A stretch of DNA of 17,684 nucleotides, from positions 1 through 17,684 of the forward strand of contig JANXTP010000199.1 in the NCBI GenBank assembly GCA_025352345.1. The letters run 5' to 3'. The position numbers and the translations under genes are program-made. A model generated the notes under the pieces. That model worked only from the letters and a program-made list of their open reading frames with translations, was not told the DNA's origin and searched no databases. This document shows positions 1 through 7,369 of this stretch, piece by piece. Position 1 is the stretch's first letter; each line of letters starts with the position of its first letter. Source of the DNA: Burkholderiales bacterium. GTDB taxonomy: Bacteria > Pseudomonadota > Gammaproteobacteria > Burkholderiales > Burkholderiaceae_C.

Positions 1-63
1 GTGCTGGTGCGCCGCCTGCATGCAGCCCATGAAGCGATGGCGCATCCACGCCGCATCCTTTGA
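1..63 (+). CDS. Possible C-terminal tail of an upstream gene (partial)
   Basis: Frame 1 is open from the left edge and ends at TGA 61-63, giving about 20 residues ending in HPRRIL. The codons mostly end in G or C, as elsewhere in the window. This would fit the end of a rightward gene that begins outside. The stretch is too short to assign a family, and other frames are open over it, so it may be non-coding. Confidence 0.25.
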   Translation: MLVRRLHAAHEAMAHPRRIL

Positions 64-192
64 ACACACATTGACCCTGCGCGCGTGTCCACCGCGGTGC
101 GGCGCCGGGCGTTGAGCGAACGTCGGCTGCGCCGTCTGCGCGCTTCCACCCCGGCCGGCACCCGTCTTCACAACCTCCCGGAGAAACACCCC

Positions 193-504
193 ATGAAAAA
201 ACTCACCGCTGTGCTGGCCCTGGTCGCCGTCTTGTTCGCCGCACCCGCCTTTGCGTCATCGCACAAAGAGGCCCCGGAAATGAAAGCCCCTGGCAGCTGC
301 GAAGCCACGGCCGCCGAGAAGAAATTGTCAGGCGCTGCCAAGAACAGCTTTCTGAAGAAGTGCAACGCCACTCCGAAAACGGAATGTGATGTGAAGGCCG
401 GCGAAAAGAAGCTGGCGGGTGCCGCGAAAAACAGTTTCCTGAAGAAATGCAAGGCCGATGCGGCCGCCATGGCAGCGCCTGCTGGCGCCTCGGCCACCAA
501 GTAA
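193..504 (+). CDS. Secreted PsiF-repeat family protein
   Basis: This is a 103-residue exported protein with a signal peptide at about 1-21 (MKK start, hydrophobic core, AFA cleavage site before SS). The mature part has two copies of the PsiF-type motif, KKLSGAAKNSFLKKC and KKLAGAAKNSFLKKC, each preceded by a cysteine about 15-20 residues upstream. The four cysteines could form disulfides in the periplasm. Two repeats and about 100 residues match E. coli PsiF, a phosphate-starvation-inducible protein of unknown biochemical role. I start it at ATG 193 because GGAG lies at 180-183 and the signal peptide begins there; the longer reading from 85 adds an Arg-rich stretch with no merit. I saw no Pho box upstream, so phosphate control is not shown. 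It converges on the LysR gene, with 15 bases between the stop codons. Confidence 0.85.
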   Translation: MKKLTAVLALVAVLFAAPAFASSHKEAPEMKAPGSCEATAAEKKLSGAAKNSFLKKCNATPKTECDVKAGEKKLAGAAKNSFLKKCKADAAAMAAPAGASATK

Positions 505-519
505 GACCTCAGACCCGCG

Positions 520-1461
520 TCAGCCAGGGAGCTCGCTGCGCTGCGGCGAGCTGCCCCGGCTGTCCCAATACCGCGCGTCGCCGTAGGTGTGCTTGAGGAA
601 AGCAATCCACAGGCGCACCCGCAGCGGCAGGTGCTTGCGCTGCGCGAACACCGCGTAGATGCCATTCGGCGGCGCGGCATAAGTGTCGAGCACGCTGACC
701 AGGCGCCCACTGGCCACGTCCTGCCCGACCTCCCACATCGAGCGCCAGGCGACGCCCAGGCCGGCCAGACACCAGTCGCGCAGCACCTGGCCGTCACTGC
801 AATCGAAGCGCCCGCCCAGACGCAGGTGCGTGGTCTCGCCATCGAGGGTGAACGCCCAGCCGCGTGACTGGCTGGCGTCGCTGCTGAGCGTCAGGCATTC
901 GTGGCGCAGCAGATCGTTCGGGTGCAGCGGGACACCAGCGCGGGCCAGGTAGGCTGGTGACGCGACGCACAGCCGCTGGTTGTCGGCCAGCCGCACGCTG
1001 ACCAGGCGGCTGTCTGGCATATCGCCCACGCGCACCGCGCAGTCCACCCCTTCGTTGACGATGTCGACGATGCGATCGCTCAGGTTCAGCGACACATTCA
1101 CGTCTGGATGCAGCGCGACGAACGCCGGCACCAAGGCCGCCACATGGCGTCGCCCGAAACCGGCCGGGGCGGTGACGCGCAGGAAGCCACTGGCCTTGAC
1201 GCCGCCCGCGCTGACGCTGGCCTCGGCGTTGTTGAGTTCAGCCAATACCCGCTGACAGTCTTCGAGAAAAGCGCTGCCTTCATGGGTCAGGGTGATGCGC
1301 CGCGTGGTGCGCACCATCAGCTTCACGCCCAGGCGCGCTTCCAGCGCATCGAGGCGCCGCCCGATCACCGCCGGCGCGATGCCTTCCGCCGCCGCCGCTG
1401 CGGTCAGTGTGCCGCGCGCGGCCACCTGGGTGAACGATTCGATCTGCTTGAGCTTGTCCAC
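520..1461 (-). CDS. LysR-family transcriptional regulator (CrgA-like)
   Basis: A 313-residue LysR-type regulator. Residues 1-60 are the winged helix-turn-helix (MDKLKQIESFTQVA, then GRRLDALEARLGVKL and RTTRRITLT). From about 90 onward is the periplasmic-binding-protein-like effector domain (GFLRVTAPAGFGRRHV, DCAVRVG, CLTLS), close to the CrgA-type subgroup. The start is GTG at 1461; upstream in the same frame there is only an ATT before a stop, with a weak purine run (GAAAAGA) ahead. It is divergent from malate synthase G with a 146-base shared promoter region. LysR regulators often control the divergent neighbour and repress themselves, so glcB is the natural target; that link is inferred. 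The inducer cannot be told from sequence. Confidence 0.92.
   Translation of the reverse strand: MDKLKQIESFTQVAARGTLTAAAAAEGIAPAVIGRRLDALEARLGVKLMVRTTRRITLTHEGSAFLEDCQRVLAELNNAEASVSAGGVKASGFLRVTAPAGFGRRHVAALVPAFVALHPDVNVSLNLSDRIVDIVNEGVDCAVRVGDMPDSRLVSVRLADNQRLCVASPAYLARAGVPLHPNDLLRHECLTLSSDASQSRGWAFTLDGETTHLRLGGRFDCSDGQVLRDWCLAGLGVAWRSMWEVGQDVASGRLVSVLDTYAAPPNGIYAVFAQRKHLPLRVRLWIAFLKHTYGDARYWDSRGSSPQRSELPG
521..562. terminator. Large imperfect hairpin between convergent psiF-like and LysR genes
   Basis: CAGCC (521-525) pairs with GGCTG (558-562), GGG (527-529) with CCC (554-556), and AGCTCGC (530-536) with GCGAGCT (546-552) around a 9-base loop. One mismatch and one bulged G interrupt the stem. 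It overlaps the last codons of the LysR gene and lies just past the stop of the PsiF-like gene. There is no T-run on either side, so it is not a classic intrinsic terminator. It may stabilise or end transcripts from both sides. Confidence 0.35.
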
Positions 1462-1607
1462 ACGTTTAATCTTTTCAACACCGCTCGATTACATTTTTAA
1501 AAGTCATGAATGTATTGTCCGAACGAAGATTAATTGATGAATAAGTTTGGAATACAGTGTCTACCCGGGCATTTCCTTGCCTGTTTTCAACCCGAAAGTT
1601 CGACGAC
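1462..1607. promoter_or_regulatory. Divergent LysR/malate synthase promoter region with dyad
   Basis: This 146-base gap is clearly richer in A and T than the flanking genes, as expected for promoters. It contains the inverted repeat TACATT (1490-1495) and AATGTA (1509-1514), spaced by 13 bases, a size compatible with a LysR-type operator. TTGTCC at 1515-1520 is a possible -35 element towards glcB, but I see no convincing -10 partner. The dyad's role as the binding site of the adjacent LysR protein is inference. Confidence 0.45.
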
Positions 1608-3797
1608 ATGACCGCACGCACCACCGTCCATGGCCTTCAGGTTGCCACCGTCCTGCATCGCTTCATCGAAGACCAGGTGCTGCCGGGCACCGGTATCGAT
1701 GCGGCCACGTTCTGGAAAGGCTTCGACGCCATCGTCAGCGACCTGGCGCCGAAAAATGCCGCTCTGCTGGCCGAGCGGGATCGCCTTCAAACCGAGCTGG
1801 ATGCCTGGCACCGTGCCAACCCCGGCCCGATCACCAAGCCCAAGGCCTATCGCCGATTCCTGCAAAGCATCGGCTACCTCGCGCCGGTGCCGGGCAAGGT
1901 CAAGGTGAGCACGAAAAACGTCGATAGTGAACTGGCGCTGCAGGCCGGCCCGCAACTGGTGGTGCCAATCACCAATGCGCGTTACGCGCTGAACGCAGCG
2001 AACGCGCGCTGGGGCTCACTGTATGACGCGCTCTATGGCACCGATGCGATCCCGGAGACCGATGGCGCCGAGAAGGGTGCTGGCTACAACCCGGTGCGCG
2101 GCGCCAAAGTCATTGCCTACGCGCGCCACGTGCTCGACCGCACCGTGCCGCTGAAGAAGGGTTCGCACGTCGATTCGATCGCTTATGCCGTCGTGGACGG
2201 TGAGCTCAGCGTGACGCTCAAGAACGGCCGCCGGGTCGGCTTGGCGAAACCGAAGCAGTTCCTCGGCCACCAGGGCGACGCCGCGGCGCCCTCGTCGGTG
2301 CTGTTCCAGCACCACGGCCTGCATCTCGATCTGCGCATCGACCGCAGCACCGTCACCGGCGCGAGCGATGCGGCCGGCGTCTCCGACCTGGTGCTCGAAT
2401 CGGCGCTGTCGACCATTCTTGACCTCGAAGATTCGGTCGCCGTCGTCGATGCCGACGACAAGGTGCAGGCTTACGGCAACTGGCTGGGCGTGCTCAAGGG
2501 CACGCTGACGGAATCCGTGAGCAAGGGTGGCAAGACCTTCACGCGCAGCCTGAATCCCGATCGCGTCTACACCGGTCGCCAGGGCGAGGCCGTCACGCTG
2601 CACGGCCGCTCACTGATGTTCGTTCGCAATGTCGGCCACCTGATGACCAACCCGGCAGTGCTGTGGGCGAATGGGCAGGAGATTCCCGAAGGCATCCTTG
2701 ACGCCGTGGTCACCACCACGATCGCACTGCACGACCTGAAGCGTGCGCACCCAACGATCCGCAACTCGCGCGCCGGTTCGGTCTACATCGTCAAGCCGAA
2801 GATGCACGGGCCGACCGAGGTGGCGTTTGCCAGCGAGCTGTTCGGTCGCGTTGAAAAGCTGCTCGGCCTGCCGAAAGCGACCGTCAAGCTCGGTCTCATG
2901 GACGAGGAGCGCCGCACCAGCGTGAACCTGAAGGCCTGCATCGCCGCGGCAGCCGACCGCGTGGCCTTCATCAACACCGGCTTCCTCGATCGCACCGGCG
3001 ACGAAATGCACACCGCCATGCAGGCCGGCGCGATGCTGCGCAAGGGCGACATGAAAACCAGCACCTGGATCGCGGCCTACGAGCGCAACAACGTGCTGGT
3101 CGGTTTGAGCTGCGGTCTGCGTGGCAAGGCCCAGATCGGCAAGGGCATGTGGGCCATGCCCGACCTGATGGCCGCGATGCTGCAGCAGAAGATCGCGCAC
3201 CCGAAAGCCGGCGCCAACACCGCCTGGGTGCCGAGCCCGACGGCAGCCACGCTGCACGCGCTGCACTATCACCAGGTCGATGTGTTCGCGGTACAGAAGC
3301 AGCTCGAGAAGCAGGATGCCGATGGGCTGGCCGATGAACTGCTGACCGGTCTGCTGACGGTTCCGGTGGTCAAGAAGGCGAACTGGAGCGATGCCGAGAA
3401 GCAGCAGGAGCTCGACAACAACGCACAGGGCATCTTGGGCTATGTGGTGCGCTGGGTCGACCAGGGCGTCGGTTGCTCGAAGGTGCCCGACATCCACGAC
3501 ATCGGCCTGATGGAAGACCGCGCCACCCTGCGCATCAGCAGCCAGCACATGGCGAACTGGTTGCACCACGGCGTCGTCACGAAAGCGCAGGTGAACAGCA
3601 CGCTCAAGCGCATGGCCAAGGTCGTCGATCAGCAGAACCCCGGCGACCCGCTGTACCAGAAGATGGCCGGCCGCTTCGATAAGTCGATCGCCTTCCAGGC
3701 GGCGCGCGATCTGGTCTTCAGGGGCCTCGCGCAACCCAGCGGCTACACCGAGCCGCTGTTGCATGCGGCCCGGCTGCGGGTGAAGGCGATGGGCTGA
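1608..3797 (+). CDS. glcB: Malate synthase G
   Basis: A 729-residue enzyme that condenses glyoxylate with acetyl-CoA and water to give malate, the second step of the glyoxylate pathway; cytosolic and Mg2+-dependent. It aligns along its whole length with E. coli GlcB as I recall it. Conserved blocks include GPQLVVPITNARYALNAANA, ILDLEDSVAVVDADD, HGRSLMFVRNVGHLM, GSVYIVKPKMHGP, MDEERRTSVNLK, GFLDRTGDEMH and LMEDRATLRISSQHMANWL. By that alignment Arg340 and Asp637 are the catalytic pair, and Glu433 and Asp461 hold the metal. I start at ATG 1608, not the in-frame GTG 1557, because this gives the family length and matches the E. coli N-terminus; no clear Shine-Dalgarno is visible. No other glycolate genes are adjacent. 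Divergent from the LysR regulator. Confidence 0.97.
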   Translation: MTARTTVHGLQVATVLHRFIEDQVLPGTGIDAATFWKGFDAIVSDLAPKNAALLAERDRLQTELDAWHRANPGPITKPKAYRRFLQSIGYLAPVPGKVKVSTKNVDSELALQAGPQLVVPITNARYALNAANARWGSLYDALYGTDAIPETDGAEKGAGYNPVRGAKVIAYARHVLDRTVPLKKGSHVDSIAYAVVDGELSVTLKNGRRVGLAKPKQFLGHQGDAAAPSSVLFQHHGLHLDLRIDRSTVTGASDAAGVSDLVLESALSTILDLEDSVAVVDADDKVQAYGNWLGVLKGTLTESVSKGGKTFTRSLNPDRVYTGRQGEAVTLHGRSLMFVRNVGHLMTNPAVLWANGQEIPEGILDAVVTTTIALHDLKRAHPTIRNSRAGSVYIVKPKMHGPTEVAFASELFGRVEKLLGLPKATVKLGLMDEERRTSVNLKACIAAAADRVAFINTGFLDRTGDEMHTAMQAGAMLRKGDMKTSTWIAAYERNNVLVGLSCGLRGKAQIGKGMWAMPDLMAAMLQQKIAHPKAGANTAWVPSPTAATLHALHYHQVDVFAVQKQLEKQDADGLADELLTGLLTVPVVKKANWSDAEKQQELDNNAQGILGYVVRWVDQGVGCSKVPDIHDIGLMEDRATLRISSQHMANWLHHGVVTKAQVNSTLKRMAKVVDQQNPGDPLYQKMAGRFDKSIAFQAARDLVFRGLAQPSGYTEPLLHAARLRVKAMG

Positions 3798-3863
3798 TCG
3801 CACCGGAGGCCATTCGGCGGGGGTGGTACAAGACTTGTTGCCTCCCACTTCCCACCGCCGACC

Positions 3864-4490
3864 ATGCCCCACCTGCTTCACATTCAAAGCTCGCCACGCC
3901 CGCAGCGCTCGGCGTCCATCGAGGTCGCGCAGGCCTTCATCGAGGGCTGGCGCGCGCGCCATCCGCAGGCCAGCATCGACACGCTCGATGTGTGGACGAC
4001 CCCGTTGCCTGAGTTCGACGGCGAGGCCCTGGGCGCGAAGTACGCGGCGCTCGAAGGCAACCCGCGCAGCCCTGCGCAAGTGCAGGTGTGGGCCAACATC
4101 GAGGCCCTGGGCCAGCGCTTTCATCGCGCCGACGTGGTCGTGATCAGCGTGCCGATGTGGAATTTCGGCATTCCGTACCGGCTGAAGCACATGATCGATG
4201 CGGTGTCGCAGAAGGACGTGCTGTTCACCTTTGACGAGCGCGGCCTGCTGGGCCTGCTGGGCGGCCGCAAGGCGGTGGTGGTGGCGGCACGCGGCGTGGC
4301 CCTCGGCGAGAACTTCCCGGCCGCCGAGTTCGACCATCAGACCAGCTACCTGACGATGTGGGCGCGCATGGTGGGCATCACCGAGGTGCACACGGTGTCA
4401 GTGGAGAAAACCCTGTTCGGCCCCGAAGCCGACACCGCCTCACGGGCGCAGGCCAAGGCGGAAGCGGCCTCGCTCGCCGCGTCGATCTGA
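3864..4490 (+). CDS. azoR: FMN-dependent NADH-azoreductase / quinone reductase (AzoR family)
   Basis: A 208-residue cytosolic flavodoxin-fold protein. The N-terminus has the FMN-phosphate loop (HIQSSPRPQRSAS, about 6-18), and residues 97-112 carry the family hallmark PMWNFGIPYRLKHMID. AzoR enzymes take two electrons from NAD(P)H and reduce quinones, and azo dyes in vitro; the likely cell role is avoiding semiquinone radicals. Length and motifs are complete. The start ATG 3864 has no evident Shine-Dalgarno. It follows glcB by 66 bases with no recognisable terminator between, and precedes the sigma factor by 138 bases. The substrate cannot be fixed from sequence. Confidence 0.9.
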   Translation: MPHLLHIQSSPRPQRSASIEVAQAFIEGWRARHPQASIDTLDVWTTPLPEFDGEALGAKYAALEGNPRSPAQVQVWANIEALGQRFHRADVVVISVPMWNFGIPYRLKHMIDAVSQKDVLFTFDERGLLGLLGGRKAVVVAARGVALGENFPAAEFDHQTSYLTMWARMVGITEVHTVSVEKTLFGPEADTASRAQAKAEAASLAASI

Positions 4491-4603
4491 GGCCGATGCT
4501 GAAGAAGCGGCCTGACAATGGGGTGCAAAGCCCGGTCGGCCGGACTTTTCGGCTCGTTGCATCTTTTCGCCCTGCATCGAACGTAGTGTGTTGACGCGCC
4601 CAT

Positions 4604-4617
4604 TTGTCCGTTGTCCG
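4604..4617 (+). repeat. Perfect tandem 7-mer ahead of the ECF sigma gene
   Basis: TTGTCCG occurs twice head to tail, ending 11 bases before the ATG of the sigma factor and overlapping the alternative TTG start at 4611. It could be a small protein-binding site or chance. Confidence 0.35.
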
Positions 4618-4628
4618 CTCCCATTGCC

Positions 4629-5186
4629 ATGCCCGAACCGATCCCACAGAGCAACGATGCCTTCGACTACGAGGCGGCTGTCGAAGCCTGCGCTCGCGGC
4701 GAGCGCTTCGCGCTGAACGCGCTGTACCAGCGTGAAGCGCGTTGGCTGCTGGGGGTCGCGCAGCGCATCGTTGGTGACCGCGACCACGCGCACGACGTGC
4801 TGCAGGACGCGTTCCTGCAGATCTGGCAGAAAGCAGCCAGTTACCAACGCTCGCTCGGCTCGGCACGCGGCTGGGTCTATACCGTGGTGCGACACAAGGC
4901 GCTCGACTTGGCACGCCGTTCGGGTCGCGAGGTCAGCGTCGGCGACGACCTGGAAGCGCTGTCCGACGCCCGCCAGGCCGGCCAGGGCGATGCCGCGGGC
5001 CCCGACACCACCGCGCTGGAGCGCTGTCTCGATGCCCTCGATGAGCGCAAGCGCGAGTGCATCGTCGGCGCATTCGTCGAGGGCTACACCCACGAACAGA
5101 TCGCGACCCGACTGTCCACCCCGGTGGGCACCGTCAAGTCGTGGATCCGCCGCGGCCTGCTGGCGCTGAAGGAGTGTCTGTCATGA
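4629..5186 (+). CDS. ECF (group 4) RNA polymerase sigma factor
   Basis: A 185-residue sigma-70 family factor with only regions 2 and 4, which defines the ECF group. Region 2 spans about 28-98 (ALYQREARWLLGVAQRIVGD, HDVLQDAFLQIWQKA, GWVYTVVRHKALDLARR). Region 4 spans about 130-183 (LDERKRECIVGAFVEGYTHE, then ATRLSTPVGTVKSWIRRGL, the -35-binding helix-turn-helix). I prefer ATG 4629; an in-frame TTG at 4611 would add six residues, and neither has a clear Shine-Dalgarno. Its TGA overlaps the ATG of the next gene (ATGA, 5183-5186), so the two are translationally coupled. The neighbour is an RskA-type anti-sigma factor, which would hold this factor inactive at the membrane until a signal arrives. 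Its regulon is not visible here. Confidence 0.93.
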   Translation: MPEPIPQSNDAFDYEAAVEACARGERFALNALYQREARWLLGVAQRIVGDRDHAHDVLQDAFLQIWQKAASYQRSLGSARGWVYTVVRHKALDLARRSGREVSVGDDLEALSDARQAGQGDAAGPDTTALERCLDALDERKRECIVGAFVEGYTHEQIATRLSTPVGTVKSWIRRGLLALKECLS

Positions 5187-5914
5187 CATTCGACGACCCC
5201 GAAGAGCGCAGCGCCAGCGCTGGCGAGTACGTGCTCGGCACGCTATCGCCGGCCGATCGTGAATCGTTCGAGCGGGCGCTGCCCGGCAACGCCGCGCTGC
5301 AGGCCGAGGTGTACTACTGGCAGGACCGCTTGCTGCCGCTCGCGAACCAGGTGCCTGCGGCAGAGCTGGCACCACAGCTGTGGCCGGACATCGAGGCCCG
5401 TTTGGGCGTCGTGCCGACCGCGGCGCCTGCCACAGTGCCGACTGCACCCGCGGCCAACGACCCGATGTGGCAACGGCTGCGCCATTGGCGCGTCGTCAGC
5501 GGCATGGCGATCGCCGCCTCGGTGCTGCTGGCCAGCCTGCTGGTGCTGCGTGCACCGGGGCCGCCCGCCGCCTCGGCCGACCGCTACCTCGCGCTGCTGC
5601 AAGCACCCGACAAGTCCACCGGCTGGGTGGTCGAGGTGACGGCCGGTGACAAGGTGCGGCTGATGCCGGTCGGCAACACGGCCGACGTGCCCGCCGGCAA
5701 GGCGCTGCAGTTCTGGACCAAAGCCGAAGGCGCTGCGGGCCCAACCTCGCTGGGGTTGATCCGCCCTGGCCAGGTCACCGAACTGCCCGCCACGCGACTG
5801 CCCGCGGTGGGTGAGCGCACGCTGTTCGAGCTGACGCTCGAACCCGAAACCGGTTCGCCGATCGGCCGGCCGACCGGCCCGGTGCTGTTCATCGGGCGCA
5901 CCGTTCGGCTGTAG
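5183..5914 (+). CDS. RskA-type membrane anti-sigma factor
   Basis: A 243-residue single-pass membrane protein. The N-terminal cytoplasmic part (about 10-75, SAGEYVLGTLSPADRESFE) should bind the sigma factor; it lacks the HxxxCxxC zinc motif. An Ala/Pro/Thr-rich linker leads to one transmembrane segment at about 104-123. The periplasmic RskA domain (about 132-240) has RYLALLQAP, ALQFWTK and the hallmark GSPIGRPTGPVLFIG near the end. RskA proteins are usually inactivated by regulated proteolysis or by redox or other envelope signals. The start is ATG 5183, overlapping the sigma stop by four bases; longer upstream readings run through the sigma gene in another frame. Next downstream, 95 bases on, is the NADH dehydrogenase. 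Confidence 0.92.
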   Translation: MTFDDPEERSASAGEYVLGTLSPADRESFERALPGNAALQAEVYYWQDRLLPLANQVPAAELAPQLWPDIEARLGVVPTAAPATVPTAPAANDPMWQRLRHWRVVSGMAIAASVLLASLLVLRAPGPPAASADRYLALLQAPDKSTGWVVEVTAGDKVRLMPVGNTADVPAGKALQFWTKAEGAAGPTSLGLIRPGQVTELPATRLPAVGERTLFELTLEPETGSPIGRPTGPVLFIGRTVRL

Positions 5915-5952
5915 AGCAACCACAGCGGCACGGGGGCGCGCGAGGGCGCCCA

Positions 5953-5975
5953 GTGCGTGCTCGCACGGTTCGTGC
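5953..5975 (+). other. Two mutually exclusive small hairpins between anti-sigma and ndh
   Basis: GTGCG (5953-5957) can pair with CGCAC (5962-5966), or GCACG (5963-5967) can pair with CGTGC (5971-5975). The two stems share bases and cannot form together. They sit 35 bases before the GTG start of the NADH dehydrogenase. Such overlap can arise by chance in GC-rich DNA. Confidence 0.2.
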
Positions 5976-6009
5976 ATGACGGTGGCACCACCACTCAGCG
6001 CTGCCCGAC

Positions 6010-7362
6010 GTGACCATTGCTCCCGCGACCCGCATCGTTGTCGTCGGCGCCGGCTTTGCCGGCACCAACCTCGTCCGCGCGCTCGACGGCAAGCTGCCGG
6101 CCGATTGCCTGCTGACGCTGGTGTCCGACGAGAGTTACACCACCTTCAACCCGATGCTGCCGGAGGCGGTTGGCGCCTCGGTATTCCCCGAGCAGGTGAT
6201 CGTGCCCGTGCGCGAAATGCTGCCGCAGAGTCCCACGCACCAGTTCATCATGGGCTCGGTGGCCGAGGTCGATTCGACGGCGCGCCAACTGACCTTGCGC
6301 AGCCTGTCGGGCGAGTTGCAGCTGGGCTACGACCATCTGGTGCTGGCCATCGGCAACCGGGCGCGCCTCGATCTGATGCCCGGCATGGCCGAGCACGCGC
6401 TGCCGCTGAAGACAGTGGGCGACGCGATGCACATCCGTAACACCGTGCTGCGCCGCCTGGCCCGCATCGAGCTGGAAGCCGACCCAGCACTGCGCCGTCA
6501 GCTCGGCCATTTCATCGTCGTCGGCGGCGGGTTTTCCGGCGTCGAGGTGGCGGGGGAGCTGATCGACTGCCTGCGCAACATCCGGCATTTCTATCCGCGC
6601 ATCGCACTCGACGAATTGCAGGTCACGGTCCTGCACTCGTCAGAGCGGCTGCTGCCGGAGTTGTCGCCACGGCTGGGTGCCGCCGCGCTGCGGTCGCTGC
6701 GCAGGCGCGGCGTGACGGTGCGGCTGGACACGCTGGCCGCCTCGGTGTCGGCCGATGGCGTCACGCTGAAATCCGGCGAACTGATCGAAGGGCACACCGT
6801 GTTGTGCACCATCGGCACGGCGCCCAACCCGCTGCTGCGGCGGCTGGGTGCAGCCACCACCAGCGGGCGCATCATCGTGCGGGGCGACCTGTCGGTACCG
6901 GGCACACCGGGGCTGTGGGCGGTGGGTGACTGTGCTTATGTGCCGAACGCTCTGGACGGCAATGCCTCACCGCCGACCGCACAGTTCGCCGTTCGCCAGG
7001 CGCGGCATCTGGCCACCAACTTGCTGCACGCGCTGAAGGGTGAGCCCACCACGCCGTTCGGCCACCGCTCGCGCGGCATGATGGCATCGATCGGGCATCT
7101 GAATGGCGTGGCCGAAGTCGCCGGTGTGGCACTGACCGGCTGGCTGGCCTGGCTGGTCTGGCGTGCTTATTACCTGTCGCAAATGCCGTCGTCAGGGCGC
7201 CGGTTTCGCATCTTCTTCGAGTGGTTCTGGGGCATGTTCTACCCACCCGACATCACCCACCTGCGCTTCACCCGCAGCGCCGAGATGCAAGCCGATGAGC
7301 AGCGTCGCTATGCGGAACACGATGCGCAGACGGCGACAGCGCCGGAGTCTGGGCAGGCGTGA
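6010..7362 (+). CDS. ndh: Type II NADH:quinone oxidoreductase (NDH-2)
   Basis: A 450-residue FAD enzyme that oxidises NADH and reduces membrane quinone without pumping protons, on the cytoplasmic face of the inner membrane. Residues 13-18 (GAGFAG) form the FAD-binding Rossmann loop, 172-177 (GGGFSG) the NADH-binding loop, and GLWAVGDCAYVP near 301-312 is the second FAD contact. The C-terminal region at about 374-420 (LTGWLAWLVWRAYYLSQMPS, FFEWFWGMFYPPDITHL) is the amphipathic membrane anchor typical of NDH-2. The start is GTG 6010: it is the only start codon just before the FAD motif in this frame, although no strong Shine-Dalgarno is seen. It ends seven bases before the convergent Kdo hydroxylase stop, so no terminator fits between them. 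Co-orientation with the sigma pair suggests, but does not prove, joint control. Confidence 0.93.
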   Translation: MTIAPATRIVVVGAGFAGTNLVRALDGKLPADCLLTLVSDESYTTFNPMLPEAVGASVFPEQVIVPVREMLPQSPTHQFIMGSVAEVDSTARQLTLRSLSGELQLGYDHLVLAIGNRARLDLMPGMAEHALPLKTVGDAMHIRNTVLRRLARIELEADPALRRQLGHFIVVGGGFSGVEVAGELIDCLRNIRHFYPRIALDELQVTVLHSSERLLPELSPRLGAAALRSLRRRGVTVRLDTLAASVSADGVTLKSGELIEGHTVLCTIGTAPNPLLRRLGAATTSGRIIVRGDLSVPGTPGLWAVGDCAYVPNALDGNASPPTAQFAVRQARHLATNLLHALKGEPTTPFGHRSRGMMASIGHLNGVAEVAGVALTGWLAWLVWRAYYLSQMPSSGRRFRIFFEWFWGMFYPPDITHLRFTRSAEMQADEQRRYAEHDAQTATAPESGQA

Positions 7363-7369
7363 CCTTCGC

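Noticed and set aside
71..99. TTGACC as a -35 box for the PsiF-like gene
   Set aside because: The position 17 bases on is GC-rich with no resemblance to a -10 box, so a promoter cannot be supported; no Pho box was found either.
3798..3863. Possible terminator between malate synthase and azoreductase from CGGCGG/CCGCCG pairing
   Set aside because: The six-base arms are far apart, the interior pairs poorly, and there is no T-run.
2610..4391. 593-codon open frame on the minus strand opposite malate synthase and azoreductase
   Set aside because: It is rich in His, Arg and Ala with no family resemblance, and it mirrors two well-recognised genes on the plus strand. Long antisense frames are expected in high-GC DNA.
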